A DNA stretch of 64,000 nucleotides, from positions 31,714 through 95,713 of the forward strand of contig NZ_JABBGJ010000043.1 of the NCBI RefSeq assembly GCF_012927345.1, in the 5' to 3' direction. Each line of letters starts with the position of its first letter. The stretch's first letter is position 1. Source of the DNA: Paraburkholderia polaris. GTDB taxonomy: Bacteria > Pseudomonadota > Gammaproteobacteria > Burkholderiales > Burkholderiaceae. Of this stretch, positions 16,355-25,375 are shown one piece after another. The notes beneath the pieces are model-generated. The model worked only from the letters and a program-made list of their open reading frames with translations, had not been told where the DNA came from and ran no database searches. Made by a program: the position numbers and the translations under genes.

Positions 16355-18067
16355 TCATGCTTCCATCACGTAGGTGCCGGGCGCTTGTGCGACCGACGCA
16401 TACCGCTCATTGCCGGGCGACGCCGGCGCGGCTCGCCGCTCGCCTGAACGGGTGGCCAACCAGTCTCGCCAGTTGTTCCACCACGAGTCCTTTTCAGGCT
16501 GCGCGGCAGCGAGCCACGCGTCGGCACTGGCCGGCAGAGCCGGATCCGGATTCACGAAGAACTTCGCCTTGGGATTGCCCGGCGGGTTGATCAGGCTTTG
16601 AATATGGCCACTCGAACTCAGCACGAAGCGCGTATTGCCGCCGAAGGTCCGCGCCGAGTTGTAGACGCCCTTCCATGGCGTGATGTGATCCGTGATGCCG
16701 GCCACCACGTACTTGTCGCAGGTCACCTCGGACAGGTCGATCGGCGTATCCAGCACCGTCAGCGCATGCGGCTTGCAGAACAGGTTGCCCGTGAAAATAT
16801 CGAGCAGCTGTCCGTGCAGCTTCGCGGGCAGCCGGGTCGTGTCGTTGTTCCAGTAGAGGATGTCGAAAGCAGGCGGCGTCTTGCCCAACAGGTAGTTGTT
16901 GACCCAGTAACTCCACACCAGATCGTTGGGGCGCAACCACGCAAACACGCGGCCCATCTCCTCGCCGGCGAGCACGCCGCGCGCGGTGCTGTTCTGCTTG
17001 GCCGCCGCGATCGCTTCCGGCGTTGCGAAGAGGCCGAGTTGCGACTGTTCGGTGTTGTCCAGCACGGCGACCATCAGCGTGGCGGCGTTCACGGTCTTGT
17101 CACCGCGGCTCGCGAGGTGCCCGAGCAGCGCGGATATCGTCATCGCGCCGGAGCAGGCGCCGTGCAGGTTCACGTCGTCGCTGCCGGTGATGTCCCGTAC
17201 CGCCGCGATGGCTTCGATGAGCGCGGTGACATAGGTATCCATGTCCCAGTCACGCTGCACGGCGGTGGGGTTGCGCCAGCTCACGACAAACACCTGGAAC
17301 TCGTTCTTCACCAGATAGTTGACGATGCTCTTGCCTTCCGACAGATCGAACACATAGAACTTGTTGATCTGGGGCGGCACGATCAGTTGCGGGCGGCCGT
17401 ACACCTGCTCCGTTGCCGGCGCGTACTGGATCAGTTCAAGCACTTCGTTACGAAACACCACTGCACCCGGCGACATGGCGAGATTCTTGCCGACCTCGAA
17501 CGCCGTGCGGTCGACCTGCTCCGGCATGCCCTGGTTCTTCAGCAGGTCCATCATGAAGTTTTTGAAGCCGCCAAGCAGGCTCGCGCCGCCTGACTCGACG
17601 ATCTTCTTGAGCGCGGCCGGATTGCCGAGCAGCGTATTCGTCGGCGCCAACGCATCCGTGAAAAGCGACATCACGAACTGCGCGCGTTCCTTGCTTTTCG
17701 GGTCCAGCGCCGAGCGGGCGACGAACCCGTTCAACGCGTCGCGCCATGCCATATAGCCTTGCAGCGTCATGCGGTACCACGTGTTGTCCTGCCACGCCGG
17801 ATCGCCGAAGCGCTTGTCGCCCGGCGGCGGCTGGCACTCCGCGCTGCCGGACAGCACGGCGATCAGCTCACGGGCCAGCGCCGCTTCCTGTTCAGCGACC
17901 AGCGCGGGTTGTCGCAACGCCTGGGCGCCGATCTGCTGTGCGGTGGCCAGGATGTCGCGCGGACGCAGCCCGACAAACGGGTTGGGGCCGAGCATGCCCT
18001 CCGCCGCAGACGCCGCGAGATCGTCGGACGGCGTGCCGCGCGATGTGTTTTCAGGGGTTACCGCCAT
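16355..18067 (-). CDS. phaC: Poly(3-hydroxyalkanoate) synthase (class I/II type)
   Basis: The 570-residue PHA synthase polymerises (R)-3-hydroxyacyl-CoA on the granule surface. The nucleophile is in the lipase-like box HGACSGA (Cys near residue 310). The other triad members are visible as the Asp in TPPAFDILYWNNDTTRLP and the His in LSSSGHIQSLINPPGNPKA. The N-terminus (LGPNPFVGLRPRDILATA) resembles Pseudomonas class II synthases more than PhaC of the Cupriavidus pha operon, fitting the mcl-type depolymerase downstream. The ATG at 18067 has GAGGAG upstream; an upstream TTG adds only five residues. Class and chain-length preference are inference. Confidence 0.95.
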   Translation of the reverse strand: MAVTPENTSRGTPSDDLAASAAEGMLGPNPFVGLRPRDILATAQQIGAQALRQPALVAEQEAALARELIAVLSGSAECQPPPGDKRFGDPAWQDNTWYRMTLQGYMAWRDALNGFVARSALDPKSKERAQFVMSLFTDALAPTNTLLGNPAALKKIVESGGASLLGGFKNFMMDLLKNQGMPEQVDRTAFEVGKNLAMSPGAVVFRNEVLELIQYAPATEQVYGRPQLIVPPQINKFYVFDLSEGKSIVNYLVKNEFQVFVVSWRNPTAVQRDWDMDTYVTALIEAIAAVRDITGSDDVNLHGACSGAMTISALLGHLASRGDKTVNAATLMVAVLDNTEQSQLGLFATPEAIAAAKQNSTARGVLAGEEMGRVFAWLRPNDLVWSYWVNNYLLGKTPPAFDILYWNNDTTRLPAKLHGQLLDIFTGNLFCKPHALTVLDTPIDLSEVTCDKYVVAGITDHITPWKGVYNSARTFGGNTRFVLSSSGHIQSLINPPGNPKAKFFVNPDPALPASADAWLAAAQPEKDSWWNNWRDWLATRSGERRAAPASPGNERYASVAQAPGTYVMEA

Positions 18068-18114
18068 TTTGCTGCTCCTCAAACAACTGCATCATGTTCG
18101 TCGAGCGATCCGGC

Positions 18115-18582
18115 TCACGCCACCAGCATCGCCAGCGTCTCCGCAATCAGGGCCGGCTTGGCCTCGCCCTCGATCTGCAACTCGTTCATCGTCTTGACGA
18201 TGACGCGGCCGCCGCCCTTTTTCTCCACCGACACCAGGGTCACGCGGTTGCGTACCCGTGCGCCGGCCTTAACCGGTGTCATGAAGCGCACCTTGTCGAG
18301 CCCGTAGTTGAGGCCAGCCGATGCGTCTTCGGGAATCAGGCCGATCTCGATCGCAAGTGCCGCCAGTAGAGATAGCGTCAGATAGCCATGCGCGATCGTG
18401 CCGCCGAAGGGGCTCTCGCGCTTCGCACGCTCCACGTCTACGTGAATCCATTGCCTGTCGCCGGTGCATTGCGCGAAGGCGTCGATGCGCGCCTGATCGA
18501 CGACGACCCAATCCGACACGCCCAGCTCGCGACCCACGAAGTCGTCGATGGTGACGACGCTGTAATTCTCGATACTCATCAT
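18115..18582 (-). CDS. MaoC-like (R)-specific enoyl-CoA hydratase (PhaJ-like)
   Basis: The 155-residue hot-dog protein has the hydratase-2 motif FAQCTGDRQWIHVDVERAK, with the Asp/His pair that activates water in PhaJ-type enzymes, and GTIAHGYLTLSLLA further on. Such enzymes convert trans-2-enoyl-CoA to (R)-3-hydroxyacyl-CoA, the monomer for PhaC. The start is at 18582 or the next ATG at 18579, both behind GAGGAG. It is 47 bp upstream of phaC and 27 bp after the ligase gene. The context supports monomer supply from beta-oxidation; other MaoC roles cannot be excluded. Confidence 0.88.
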   Translation of the reverse strand: MMSIENYSVVTIDDFVGRELGVSDWVVVDQARIDAFAQCTGDRQWIHVDVERAKRESPFGGTIAHGYLTLSLLAALAIEIGLIPEDASAGLNYGLDKVRFMTPVKAGARVRNRVTLVSVEKKGGGRVIVKTMNELQIEGEAKPALIAETLAMLVA

Positions 18583-18609
18583 TTGCACTCCTCGAAATTT
18601 GCTTGCCAA

Positions 18610-20253
18610 TCAGGCGAACTGATCACGCAGCCACTTCTTGTTAGTCTTGCCGACACTCGTTTTTGCGAGCGCATCGACAAACTTCACGATCTGCGGCACC
18701 GCGTATTTCGATATCTTTCCGGATGTGCTGAACGACAGTACGTGCTGCTTGATATCGTCCTCCGTGACGCCCGCTCCCTCCTTGAGCACGACAAGCGCCA
18801 CCGGCCGCTCCCCCCACTTCTCATCCTTGATGCCGATGACGGCCACTTCGGAAACCCCCTCATAGCGCGAGATCAGGTTTTCTATCTCGAGCGATGAAAC
18901 CCACTCGCCGCCGGACTTGATCACGTCCTTGAGACGGTCAGTGATCTGGATGTTGCCCGTTGGATCGACATTGGCAATATCCTGCGTATGGAGATAGCCA
19001 CCGGTCCAAAGCTGCTGGGAAGCCTCAGGATTGTTCAGATAGCCCTGCGTGAGCCACGGAGCGCGAGCGACGATCTCGCCGGTGGCTTTGCCGTCGCGGG
19101 CGAGTTCGTCCATGTTGTCGTCGACGACCCGCAGGTCGACGAGCGGAACCGGCCGGCCGGTCTTGCAGCGCAGGCGAAGCTGCTCGTCGGCGTCGAGCTT
19201 TTCGGCCCCCGGCGGCAGTTGGGCGAGACTGAGCACGGGGCACGTCTCCGACATCCCGTAACCGACGAACACGTCGATGCCCCGGTCTAGCGCAGCCTTG
19301 GCGAGGCCTTCCGGCAACGCGCCGCCGCCGATGATGACTTTCCACTTGCTCATGTCCGTCGCCTTGCCCTCCTCGCACGCGAGCAGCATGTGCAGGATCG
19401 TGCCGACACAATGCGAGAACGTGACGCCCTCTTCGCGCACGAGTCGTGCGAGCCGGTCCGGCAGATAGCGCCCGGGATAGACCTGCTTCACACCCAGAGC
19501 CGTGGCGATATACGGCATGCCCCATGCGTGGACGTGAAACATCGGCGTGAGCGGCATGTACACGTCACCACGATGGAAACGCTGTCCCGAGACAGGGCTC
19601 GCCAGCGCCGCCATCAGGGTGATGGTGTGCAGAACCAATTGCCGATGCGTAAAGTAGACGCCCTTCGGAAGACCGGTCGTACCGGTGGTGTAGAACGTCG
19701 TTGCACGCGTGTTCTCGTCAAAGTCCGGAAAGGCGTAGCTCGTGCTATTCGCCGACAGCATCGACTCGTATTCGGCCGAGAACGGAATACTGTGTGCACA
19801 AGTTTCACTGCCGGGTTCATCGATCAAGATGAAGGTACGCACTGTTTCCAGTTTGTCCTTGATGGCTTCGACGACAGGCAGAAAATCAGCGTGAACCAGC
19901 AGAATTTCAGCGCCGGCATGATTGATCGTGTAGGCGATTTCAGCCGGCGACAAACGTACGTTCACGGTCTGCAACACCGCGCCCATCATCGGAACGGCGA
20001 AATAGCACTCGAGATAGCGGTGGCTGTCCCAGTCCATCACCCCGACGGTGCTGCCGTGCTGCACGCCAAGCTGGCTCAACCCGTTGGCGAGTCGCGCGAT
20101 CCGCTCGCGCAACGTCGCATAGGTCATGCGGAACTGATCCCGGTAGACAATCTCTTCGTCTTGCGCCTGAACGAACGGCGTGAGCAACAGCTGCTTGATC
20201 AGCAACGGATAGGCGTAAGCGGCGGTCGCTGGCGTATTGACTTCGTTCTGCAT
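18610..20253 (-). CDS. Medium-chain acyl-CoA synthetase, AlkK-like
   Basis: The 547-residue adenylate-forming enzyme has the P-loop motif TFYTTGTTGLPKGVYFTHRQ. It also has GYGMSETCPVLSLAQ (adenine pocket), GYLHTQDIANVDPTGNIQI, and the C-terminal catalytic Lys in AKTSVGKTNKKWLRDQFA. Sequence style and length fit AlkK/medium-chain fatty acyl-CoA ligases. It is the first gene of the PHA operon and would feed exogenous fatty acids into the MaoC-PhaC route. The ATG at 20253 has GGAGATAT upstream. A CCCCC-N5-GGGGG palindrome lies about 115 bp upstream. Confidence 0.92.
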   Translation of the reverse strand: MQNEVNTPATAAYAYPLLIKQLLLTPFVQAQDEEIVYRDQFRMTYATLRERIARLANGLSQLGVQHGSTVGVMDWDSHRYLECYFAVPMMGAVLQTVNVRLSPAEIAYTINHAGAEILLVHADFLPVVEAIKDKLETVRTFILIDEPGSETCAHSIPFSAEYESMLSANSTSYAFPDFDENTRATTFYTTGTTGLPKGVYFTHRQLVLHTITLMAALASPVSGQRFHRGDVYMPLTPMFHVHAWGMPYIATALGVKQVYPGRYLPDRLARLVREEGVTFSHCVGTILHMLLACEEGKATDMSKWKVIIGGGALPEGLAKAALDRGIDVFVGYGMSETCPVLSLAQLPPGAEKLDADEQLRLRCKTGRPVPLVDLRVVDDNMDELARDGKATGEIVARAPWLTQGYLNNPEASQQLWTGGYLHTQDIANVDPTGNIQITDRLKDVIKSGGEWVSSLEIENLISRYEGVSEVAVIGIKDEKWGERPVALVVLKEGAGVTEDDIKQHVLSFSTSGKISKYAVPQIVKFVDALAKTSVGKTNKKWLRDQFA

Positions 20254-20611
20254 CTATATCTCCTTCAGTTCCAAAATGGATTGCAAGCGAATGTTGATCG
20301 TTGTATTTTTCCCGGCCTGCTGTGACATCCCGTTGGGACAATCATGCAAGTGTCAGGACTCGGGAAGTACCCCCTGAATGGGGGAGCGCCGTGGTTACAA
20401 CCGGGGGAGACCGGCGCCGGCAAGGCCCGGGCGGCAACCTTGCATGGCAATTTTCCGCACGTATAAAATGAATTCTTCTCGATCAGCGGCCTGAACCCGA
20501 TAATGGTCGGAGACCAACAGCCTGGCGGTCTGATACGCACGCGTCGGAAGCTGCGCAAGCCTGTGATTTTCCGTCGCGTTTTCAGCACTTGTGTACATCG
20601 ACTGCTCCAAA
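20254..20611. other. Divergent promoter region between PHA operon and Crp/Fnr gene
   Basis: This 358-bp region contains no supported gene. It holds the palindrome at 20368-20390 and AT-richer stretches near 20300 and 20455-20480 that could contain promoters for both directions. I could not assign a convincing -35/-10 pair. Confidence 0.6.
20368..20390. promoter_or_regulatory. GC palindrome TACCCCC-N5-GGGGGAGCG, candidate operator
   Basis: CCCCC (20370-20374), TGAAT, GGGGG (20380-20384), then AGCGCC. Spacer length and the AGCGC flank match the site at 10827-10848. It lies upstream of the AlkK-like gene in the same orientation as the Crp/Fnr gene. The shared motif suggests one regulator, with the MalT-like protein at 10904-13639 the best candidate. 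Confidence 0.5.
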
Positions 20612-21304
20612 ATGGCGTTCATGACCGATACGTCCGAAGAAATGCGGACAAACCAGTGGTTCTGCTCCTTGCCTGCGCTCGAGCAGGAGGCGCTTGTCCA
20701 GCGAAGCGAATTGATGACGCTGCAGCCGGGCGAATATCTGTTCCGCCGTGGCGATACGCCGACCGGCTTCTGTGGCCTCAAGAACGGCAGACTCAAGGCC
20801 TTCACGCTGCGCGAAGACGGCAAGGAGGCGATACTGGCCGTCATCGAAGCCGGTAACTGGTTTGGACAGACATCCATGACCGTTCGCCAGCCACGCACGC
20901 GAGATGTCGTGGCGATCGAGCGATCGACCGTCTTCGTGGTCAGGACACCCGCCTTTGAGGAGCTGATGCAGAGTCAAGCGTTCCTTCGGGCCATCGCCGA
21001 GTTGCAGTCCATTCACATGAATTGGCTCTATCGCATAGTCGAAGATGCCACCCTCCACTCGACGCGCGCACGCGTTGCCCGGCGCCTGCTGCTGCTCGCG
21101 TCGGGCGACGTGACAGCGTGGCCGCAGAGTCGCCAGGACGTCAGCATCTCCCAGGACACACTGGCCATGATGCTCGGCATCACACGCCAGACGTTGTCGC
21201 TGGAGCTCAAGGCAATGGCCGAAAAAGGAGCGATCGCTCTCCGGTATGGTCGAATCGAAATATGTTCGAAGGACATCCTCTCGTCCTTTCAGGACTATCC
21301 GTAA
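20612..21304 (+). CDS. Crp/Fnr-family transcriptional regulator
   Basis: The protein of about 230 residues has an N-terminal cyclic-nucleotide-type beta-barrel (LMTLQPGEYLFRRGDTPTGF, then VIEAGNWFGQTSM). A C-terminal Crp-type helix-turn-helix follows, with SISQDTLAMMLGITRQTLSLELKAM as the DNA-reading part. There is no N-terminal cysteine cluster of true FNR, so oxygen sensing is not indicated. The start is uncertain: GTG 20591, ATG 20612 and ATG 20621 are all possible and none has a clear ribosome site. It is divergent from the PHA operon and convergent with the porin gene, so control of the PHA operon is plausible. Confidence 0.88.
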   Translation: MAFMTDTSEEMRTNQWFCSLPALEQEALVQRSELMTLQPGEYLFRRGDTPTGFCGLKNGRLKAFTLREDGKEAILAVIEAGNWFGQTSMTVRQPRTRDVVAIERSTVFVVRTPAFEELMQSQAFLRAIAELQSIHMNWLYRIVEDATLHSTRARVARRLLLLASGDVTAWPQSRQDVSISQDTLAMMLGITRQTLSLELKAMAEKGAIALRYGRIEICSKDILSSFQDYP

Positions 21305-21352
21305 TCGCTCCCGCTGGCGCTCTCTCGAGCCACGAGTCGTCCCGCAGGCAGG

Positions 21353-22504
21353 CTAGAACGTATGCCGGATGCCGGCCATGATGCCTAGCTGGGTCGTGCC
21401 GTACGCAGAACTCAGGGCGTTGATGCCCTGGAACTGGGCGCCCACCATTCCGCCGCGGTACAGCGAGTAGTCGGCTTCCAGATAGGTGTCCGTGCGTTTC
21501 GACCAGTTATAGTCCGCGAGCAGCTGGAATTGCGTCGCGTTCCCGTCGGCCGCTTGCGTCTTCCCGGTCTGAATCGTGCGCCATACATTCGCCGAAAGGT
21601 GTGTCGCGTCCCCTACCAGCTGCGTCACCCCACCAAAAAACATTTGCCGGGCACTGAATGTATTGAATTTAAGCGCGGACAATTCCGGCGCGGTGAATGG
21701 ACCGTTAGGGAAATTGCCGACAAACCCGGCATCCTGTCTGTTCACGGCCCAGCCTGCATTGACTGTCGTATCTCCGAACGAATAGGACCCGCCAGCCGTC
21801 CAGGATTTGAAGTGCGCGGAACCGTTCACGGCATCGCGCGAGTCCAGGTACGCGGCAGCCAGACGCAATGGCGCGCCAGGCAAATAGAGAATCGACGCCC
21901 CAATCTGACTTCCCGAACCAAATGCGCCTGCATTGCCACCAAATGCATACGACACCTCAGCCGTGAGGTATTGCCATCGCGCCGCGTACTTCACCATGTT
22001 GCTGGTCCACACGCCCTGGGCCATCATGACTTCTGGCCGAAACTGGTAGAAGGTCGGCAGCCATGCATTGGTCACGAAGGCGCCCACAACAGCGTCGGTA
22101 AGCGGGTTGATCTGACGGCCCATGGTCAACTTTCCGTAACTGCTCGACTGCAGCCCAACAAAGGCCGTATTGAAGAACGGATAAGCGGGGTCGGTCGCCC
22201 CGGTGTTCGGGAAAAAGCGATTCTCCAGCTGGAATACGACCTTCGTTCCGCCACCAATGTCTTCCGTTCCCTTGAATCCCCAAAGGCTCTCGTTTGCACC
22301 GTTGGCGAGCTGCACACGATAATCGCCTTGCGGATCCGCATGAGTCGTGTAGCGAATTCCTTCATCGACGACGCCGAAAAGCGTGACCGACGACTGCGCG
22401 GCTGCTGAGACGGAGTACAGCGTCGCAGTAGACATGATGGCCGCCAACAGGCCGGCCTTGCGTCGATGCCGCTCCTTTCCGAACAATCTCCTGACCTTCG
22501 TCAT
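21353..22504 (-). CDS. Gram-negative porin, Burkholderia trimeric type
   Basis: The 383-residue protein has a long signal peptide (LLAAIMSTATLYSVSAAAQS) and mature N-terminus SSVTLFGVVDEGIRYTT. It contains the NRFFPNTGA and YGKLTMGRQINPLTDAVVGAF segments typical of betaproteobacterial 16-stranded porins (eyelet region), and ends in GIRHTF. It forms a general or selective pore. The ATG at 22504 follows TTGGAG; a TTG six bases upstream is less likely. The region just upstream has a TATGATT/AATCATA inverted repeat. Its proximity to acyl-CoA genes may point to substrate uptake, but porins of this type have broad roles. Confidence 0.93.
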   Translation of the reverse strand: MTKVRRLFGKERHRRKAGLLAAIMSTATLYSVSAAAQSSVTLFGVVDEGIRYTTHADPQGDYRVQLANGANESLWGFKGTEDIGGGTKVVFQLENRFFPNTGATDPAYPFFNTAFVGLQSSSYGKLTMGRQINPLTDAVVGAFVTNAWLPTFYQFRPEVMMAQGVWTSNMVKYAARWQYLTAEVSYAFGGNAGAFGSGSQIGASILYLPGAPLRLAAAYLDSRDAVNGSAHFKSWTAGGSYSFGDTTVNAGWAVNRQDAGFVGNFPNGPFTAPELSALKFNTFSARQMFFGGVTQLVGDATHLSANVWRTIQTGKTQAADGNATQFQLLADYNWSKRTDTYLEADYSLYRGGMVGAQFQGINALSSAYGTTQLGIMAGIRHTF

Positions 22505-23255
22505 ACACAAGCTCCAATTTTATGATTATGTCGTACTACGAATCATATGAATCACATCTCCAACTCGTTCGTTGCCAGCTACGCACTCGCGCCTGATTGC
22601 TTCTTTGCGTGACTCAATGGGCCGGGACGACTTTAGCAACCGGCCGACTCGGCGAATACGTCATCCACTAATGGCACCGGCTCCGATCGAGGCGTTGTGC
22701 CCACAACCACACGTTGCCCGGAAACTTTGTGCGCAACTGCCAGAAAATTTACTTTCTGCACCGCCAACACATCGACCACTGCGGCGCGCCTTGTTCCGCG
22801 GGGTTTAAGAGGCGTGAGGGATAACCCTATAGGCATGGCAACGCATCTCGAGCGGGCAACAGATCAATCCACGGGGCGGTCTTCCGATTGGGCATTTTGA
22901 CGCCGCGTTTCGTCTTCCTGCGGCAGTCTCCACTGGCCTACCGCATCCGCGAGGGCTCTGTTCCCCGCGATACGCCGTGTCCAGGTTGATGGACAGCTTG
23001 ATGGACAGCTTTGAAAGCGTACTTGCGGCAGAGCCGTCGGAAAAAACACGGTCTTTGTTGGGGGGGGATTTGACGGCGAGCGCTAGTCGTCTCGCCAAGG
23101 GGCGGGAAATGCGTTGGCACATCCTGCGGCTGGCGGCGGAGGGTCAACGCACTGCGAGAGATCGACCTCCGTGGAGTGCCTCAGTGTTGAGCGTATTCAC
23201 GCCGCTCGCCGCCAAGGTCCCCCACAAGGTCGGTCCTTGAAACTGGCGCGATGCG
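22505..23255. other. 750-bp intergenic stretch, no gene recognised
   Basis: Short frames exist on both strands but none has a ribosome site or recognisable motif. A doubled 12-mer TTGATGGACAGC occurs at about 22984-23007 and an eight-G run near 23060. The stretch next to the porin holds the inverted repeat noted separately. The remainder may contain decayed sequence or a small RNA that I cannot identify. Confidence 0.5.
22521..22547 (-). promoter_or_regulatory. Inverted repeat TATGATT-N13-AATCATA upstream of porin
   Basis: Perfect 7-bp arms at 22521-22527 and 22541-22547 lie 17-43 bp upstream of the porin start, where a promoter or operator would be expected. The AT-rich arms stand out from the GC-rich background. 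The regulator is unknown. Confidence 0.35.
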
Positions 23256-24500
23256 TCACACCGACGCCGTCAGGTAGGGATTGTCCTTCCCCGGCTCATA
23301 GGGCTGCGCCTTGATTTCCATGCGTGCAATGCTCTGCAAGTGAACCTCGTCCGGGCCATCTGCGAACCGTAATGCACGGCCCCATGTCCAGCTATCGGCC
23401 AATGGCGTGTCGGGGCTCAGCCCCATCGCGCCAAATACCTGCATCGCCCGCTCGCAAACGGCGGTATGAACACTCGGTACGAGCGCCTTGATCATCGAGA
23501 TCTCCTTCTTCGCCTCCTTCGCACCCACGTTGTCGATCATCCACGCGGCTTTGAGAACGAACAGCCTTGCTTGATCGATTTCAATTCTGGATTTCGCGAT
23601 CCATTCGGCGACGACCCCCTGCTCATACAGCGTCTTTCCGAATGCCGTGCGTGCCTGGGCCCGTTCCACCATCAACTCGAGCGCCAGTTCCGCGGCGCCG
23701 ATCGAACGCATGCAGTGGTGAATCCGTCCCGGCCCAAGGCGCGCCTGCGCGAGCGCAAAGCCGCTACCTTCTTCACCGAGTAGATTCGACCGGGGTACGC
23801 GCACACCTTTGAACTCGATCTCGCAGTGTCCTTCCGGTGCCACGTGATTGACCACCGTGATATTGCGGATCACCTTGACGCCGGGTGTATCGCGGGGCAC
23901 GAGAATCATGCTCTGTTGACGGTGGCTCGGCGCGTCCGGGTCCGTTTTGCCCATCACGATGAAGAGCGTGCAATTCGGGTGTGCTGCATTCGTGATGAAC
24001 CACTTCCTGCCGTCGATGACATAGTCATCCCCGTCACGACGAATCGACGTCGTGATATTGGTCGCGTCCGAGGAGGCCACAGCCGGCTCCGTCATCGCAA
24101 ACGCCGAGCGGATCTTGCCGTCGAGAAGGGGCTTGAGCCACTGCTCGCGCTGATCGGGCGTGGCAAACATATGGAGCAGCTCCATATTGCCCGTGTCCGG
24201 CGCATTGCAGTTGAACACTTCCGATGCCCACGACACCCGCCCCATGATTTCAGCGAGGGGCGCGTACTCGAGATTGGTCAGGCGGGTACCGGGCTCGTCA
24301 TCGCGCAGATGCGGAAGGAACAGGTTCCAGAGACCCTCTTCACGCGCCTGATCTTTCAAGGTCTCCATGAAGGAAACCGGATATTGACCCGCATGCACTT
24401 CCTCGTGCCATTGGCGGATGCGCGGAACGATGTGGGCGTCCATGAACGCACGCACCTGGGTGCGTAGCGCTTCGACTTTCGGGCTGTATGCAAAGTCCAT
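23256..24500 (-). CDS. Acyl-CoA dehydrogenase (ACAD10/11- or LvaC-like context)
   Basis: The 414-residue protein begins MDFAYSPKVEALRTQVRAFMD. It shows FAMTEPAVASSDATNI (FAD domain, with AVASSD as in ACAD10/11-type enzymes) and RKWFITNAAHP. The C-terminal VFGAMGLSPDTPLADSWTWGRALRFADGPDEVH is characteristic of that branch, where the RxxxADGPDEVH end is conserved. It is 68 bp downstream of the SDR gene in a run with the phosphotransferase. In the ACAD11/Lva pathways such enzymes process phosphorylated 4-hydroxyacyl-CoA; that role here is inference from neighbours. Confidence 0.92.
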   Translation of the reverse strand: MDFAYSPKVEALRTQVRAFMDAHIVPRIRQWHEEVHAGQYPVSFMETLKDQAREEGLWNLFLPHLRDDEPGTRLTNLEYAPLAEIMGRVSWASEVFNCNAPDTGNMELLHMFATPDQREQWLKPLLDGKIRSAFAMTEPAVASSDATNITTSIRRDGDDYVIDGRKWFITNAAHPNCTLFIVMGKTDPDAPSHRQQSMILVPRDTPGVKVIRNITVVNHVAPEGHCEIEFKGVRVPRSNLLGEEGSGFALAQARLGPGRIHHCMRSIGAAELALELMVERAQARTAFGKTLYEQGVVAEWIAKSRIEIDQARLFVLKAAWMIDNVGAKEAKKEISMIKALVPSVHTAVCERAMQVFGAMGLSPDTPLADSWTWGRALRFADGPDEVHLQSIARMEIKAQPYEPGKDNPYLTASV

Positions 24501-24568
24501 TTTTACTCTTCCTTAATCCTGATTGAAGTCGTCGACGTATCGGTTAATGCTGCATTTCGACTACCTGA

Positions 24569-25333
24569 TTAGATCGTCAGTCCACCGTCGACGACGACAC
24601 ACTCTCCATTGGTATAGCTCGCAGCGTCGGACACCAGGTAAAGCACGGTGCCCGCCATCTCACGAGGTTCCGCGTGGCGCCGCAGCGGGATCTGCGACAC
24701 CCAGTTTTCGTACGTAGCCTGATCTTCGAACAGTGCCCCCGCAAAGCGGGTTTTGGTCAATCCGGGGAGCAGCGCATTCACACGAATCCCCAACGGCCCG
24801 CACTCCTTTGCGAATGCCCGCGTCATGTTGACAACGGCGGCTTTGGTGATCGAGTAGATGCCCTGCCTGTCGCCAGGCTGCAATGCATTGACCGAAGCCG
24901 TGTTGACGATCGCACCGCCGCCGTTCTCCCGCATCAGCTTGCCCGCCTCCACGGACATGAAGAAGTAGCCGCGCAGATTGACCTCCACCGTCTTTTCGAA
25001 TGACGTCAGATCGGTGTCGAGAATGTGGCCAAAATACGGATTCGTCGCCGCGTTGTTGACGAGGATGTCCAGACGGCCATGCCGTGCACGAATATGCTGG
25101 AAGATCGCGAGAATGTCCTCGACACGCCCGACATGGCACGGTTGCGCTTCAGCGCTCCCGCCCGCTTCCCTGATCTCGCGCGCCACCGATTCGCAATCTT
25201 CCAGCTTGCGGCTCGACACAATCACGTGGGCACCCTGCTCGGCGAGCAGTTTGGCGATCTCCTCACCGATACCGCGGCTGGCGCCCGTCACCAGCGCAAT
25301 CTTTCCTTTCAGATCAAACAAATTAGTAGTCAC
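24569..25333 (-). CDS. SDR-family oxidoreductase
   Basis: This is a classical short-chain dehydrogenase of about 254 residues. It has the cofactor motif TGASRGIGEEIAKLL, NNAATNPYFG, catalytic Ser in NTASVNA, and Tyr/Lys in YSITKAAV. It ends CVVVDGGLTI. The open frame reaches GTG 25354, but the GTG at 25333 (VTTNLFDLKGK) has CGGAG at a good distance and is preferred. It lies between the phosphotransferase and acyl-CoA dehydrogenase genes, as LvaD-type SDRs do in levulinate clusters. Cofactor preference (NAD over NADP) cannot be fixed by eye. Confidence 0.9.
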   Translation of the reverse strand: MTTNLFDLKGKIALVTGASRGIGEEIAKLLAEQGAHVIVSSRKLEDCESVAREIREAGGSAEAQPCHVGRVEDILAIFQHIRARHGRLDILVNNAATNPYFGHILDTDLTSFEKTVEVNLRGYFFMSVEAGKLMRENGGGAIVNTASVNALQPGDRQGIYSITKAAVVNMTRAFAKECGPLGIRVNALLPGLTKTRFAGALFEDQATYENWVSQIPLRRHAEPREMAGTVLYLVSDAASYTNGECVVVDGGLTI

Positions 25334-25375
25334 AATCAGTCTCCGTATGTCCACGTTCCGGTTTCCTGCCTGTCT

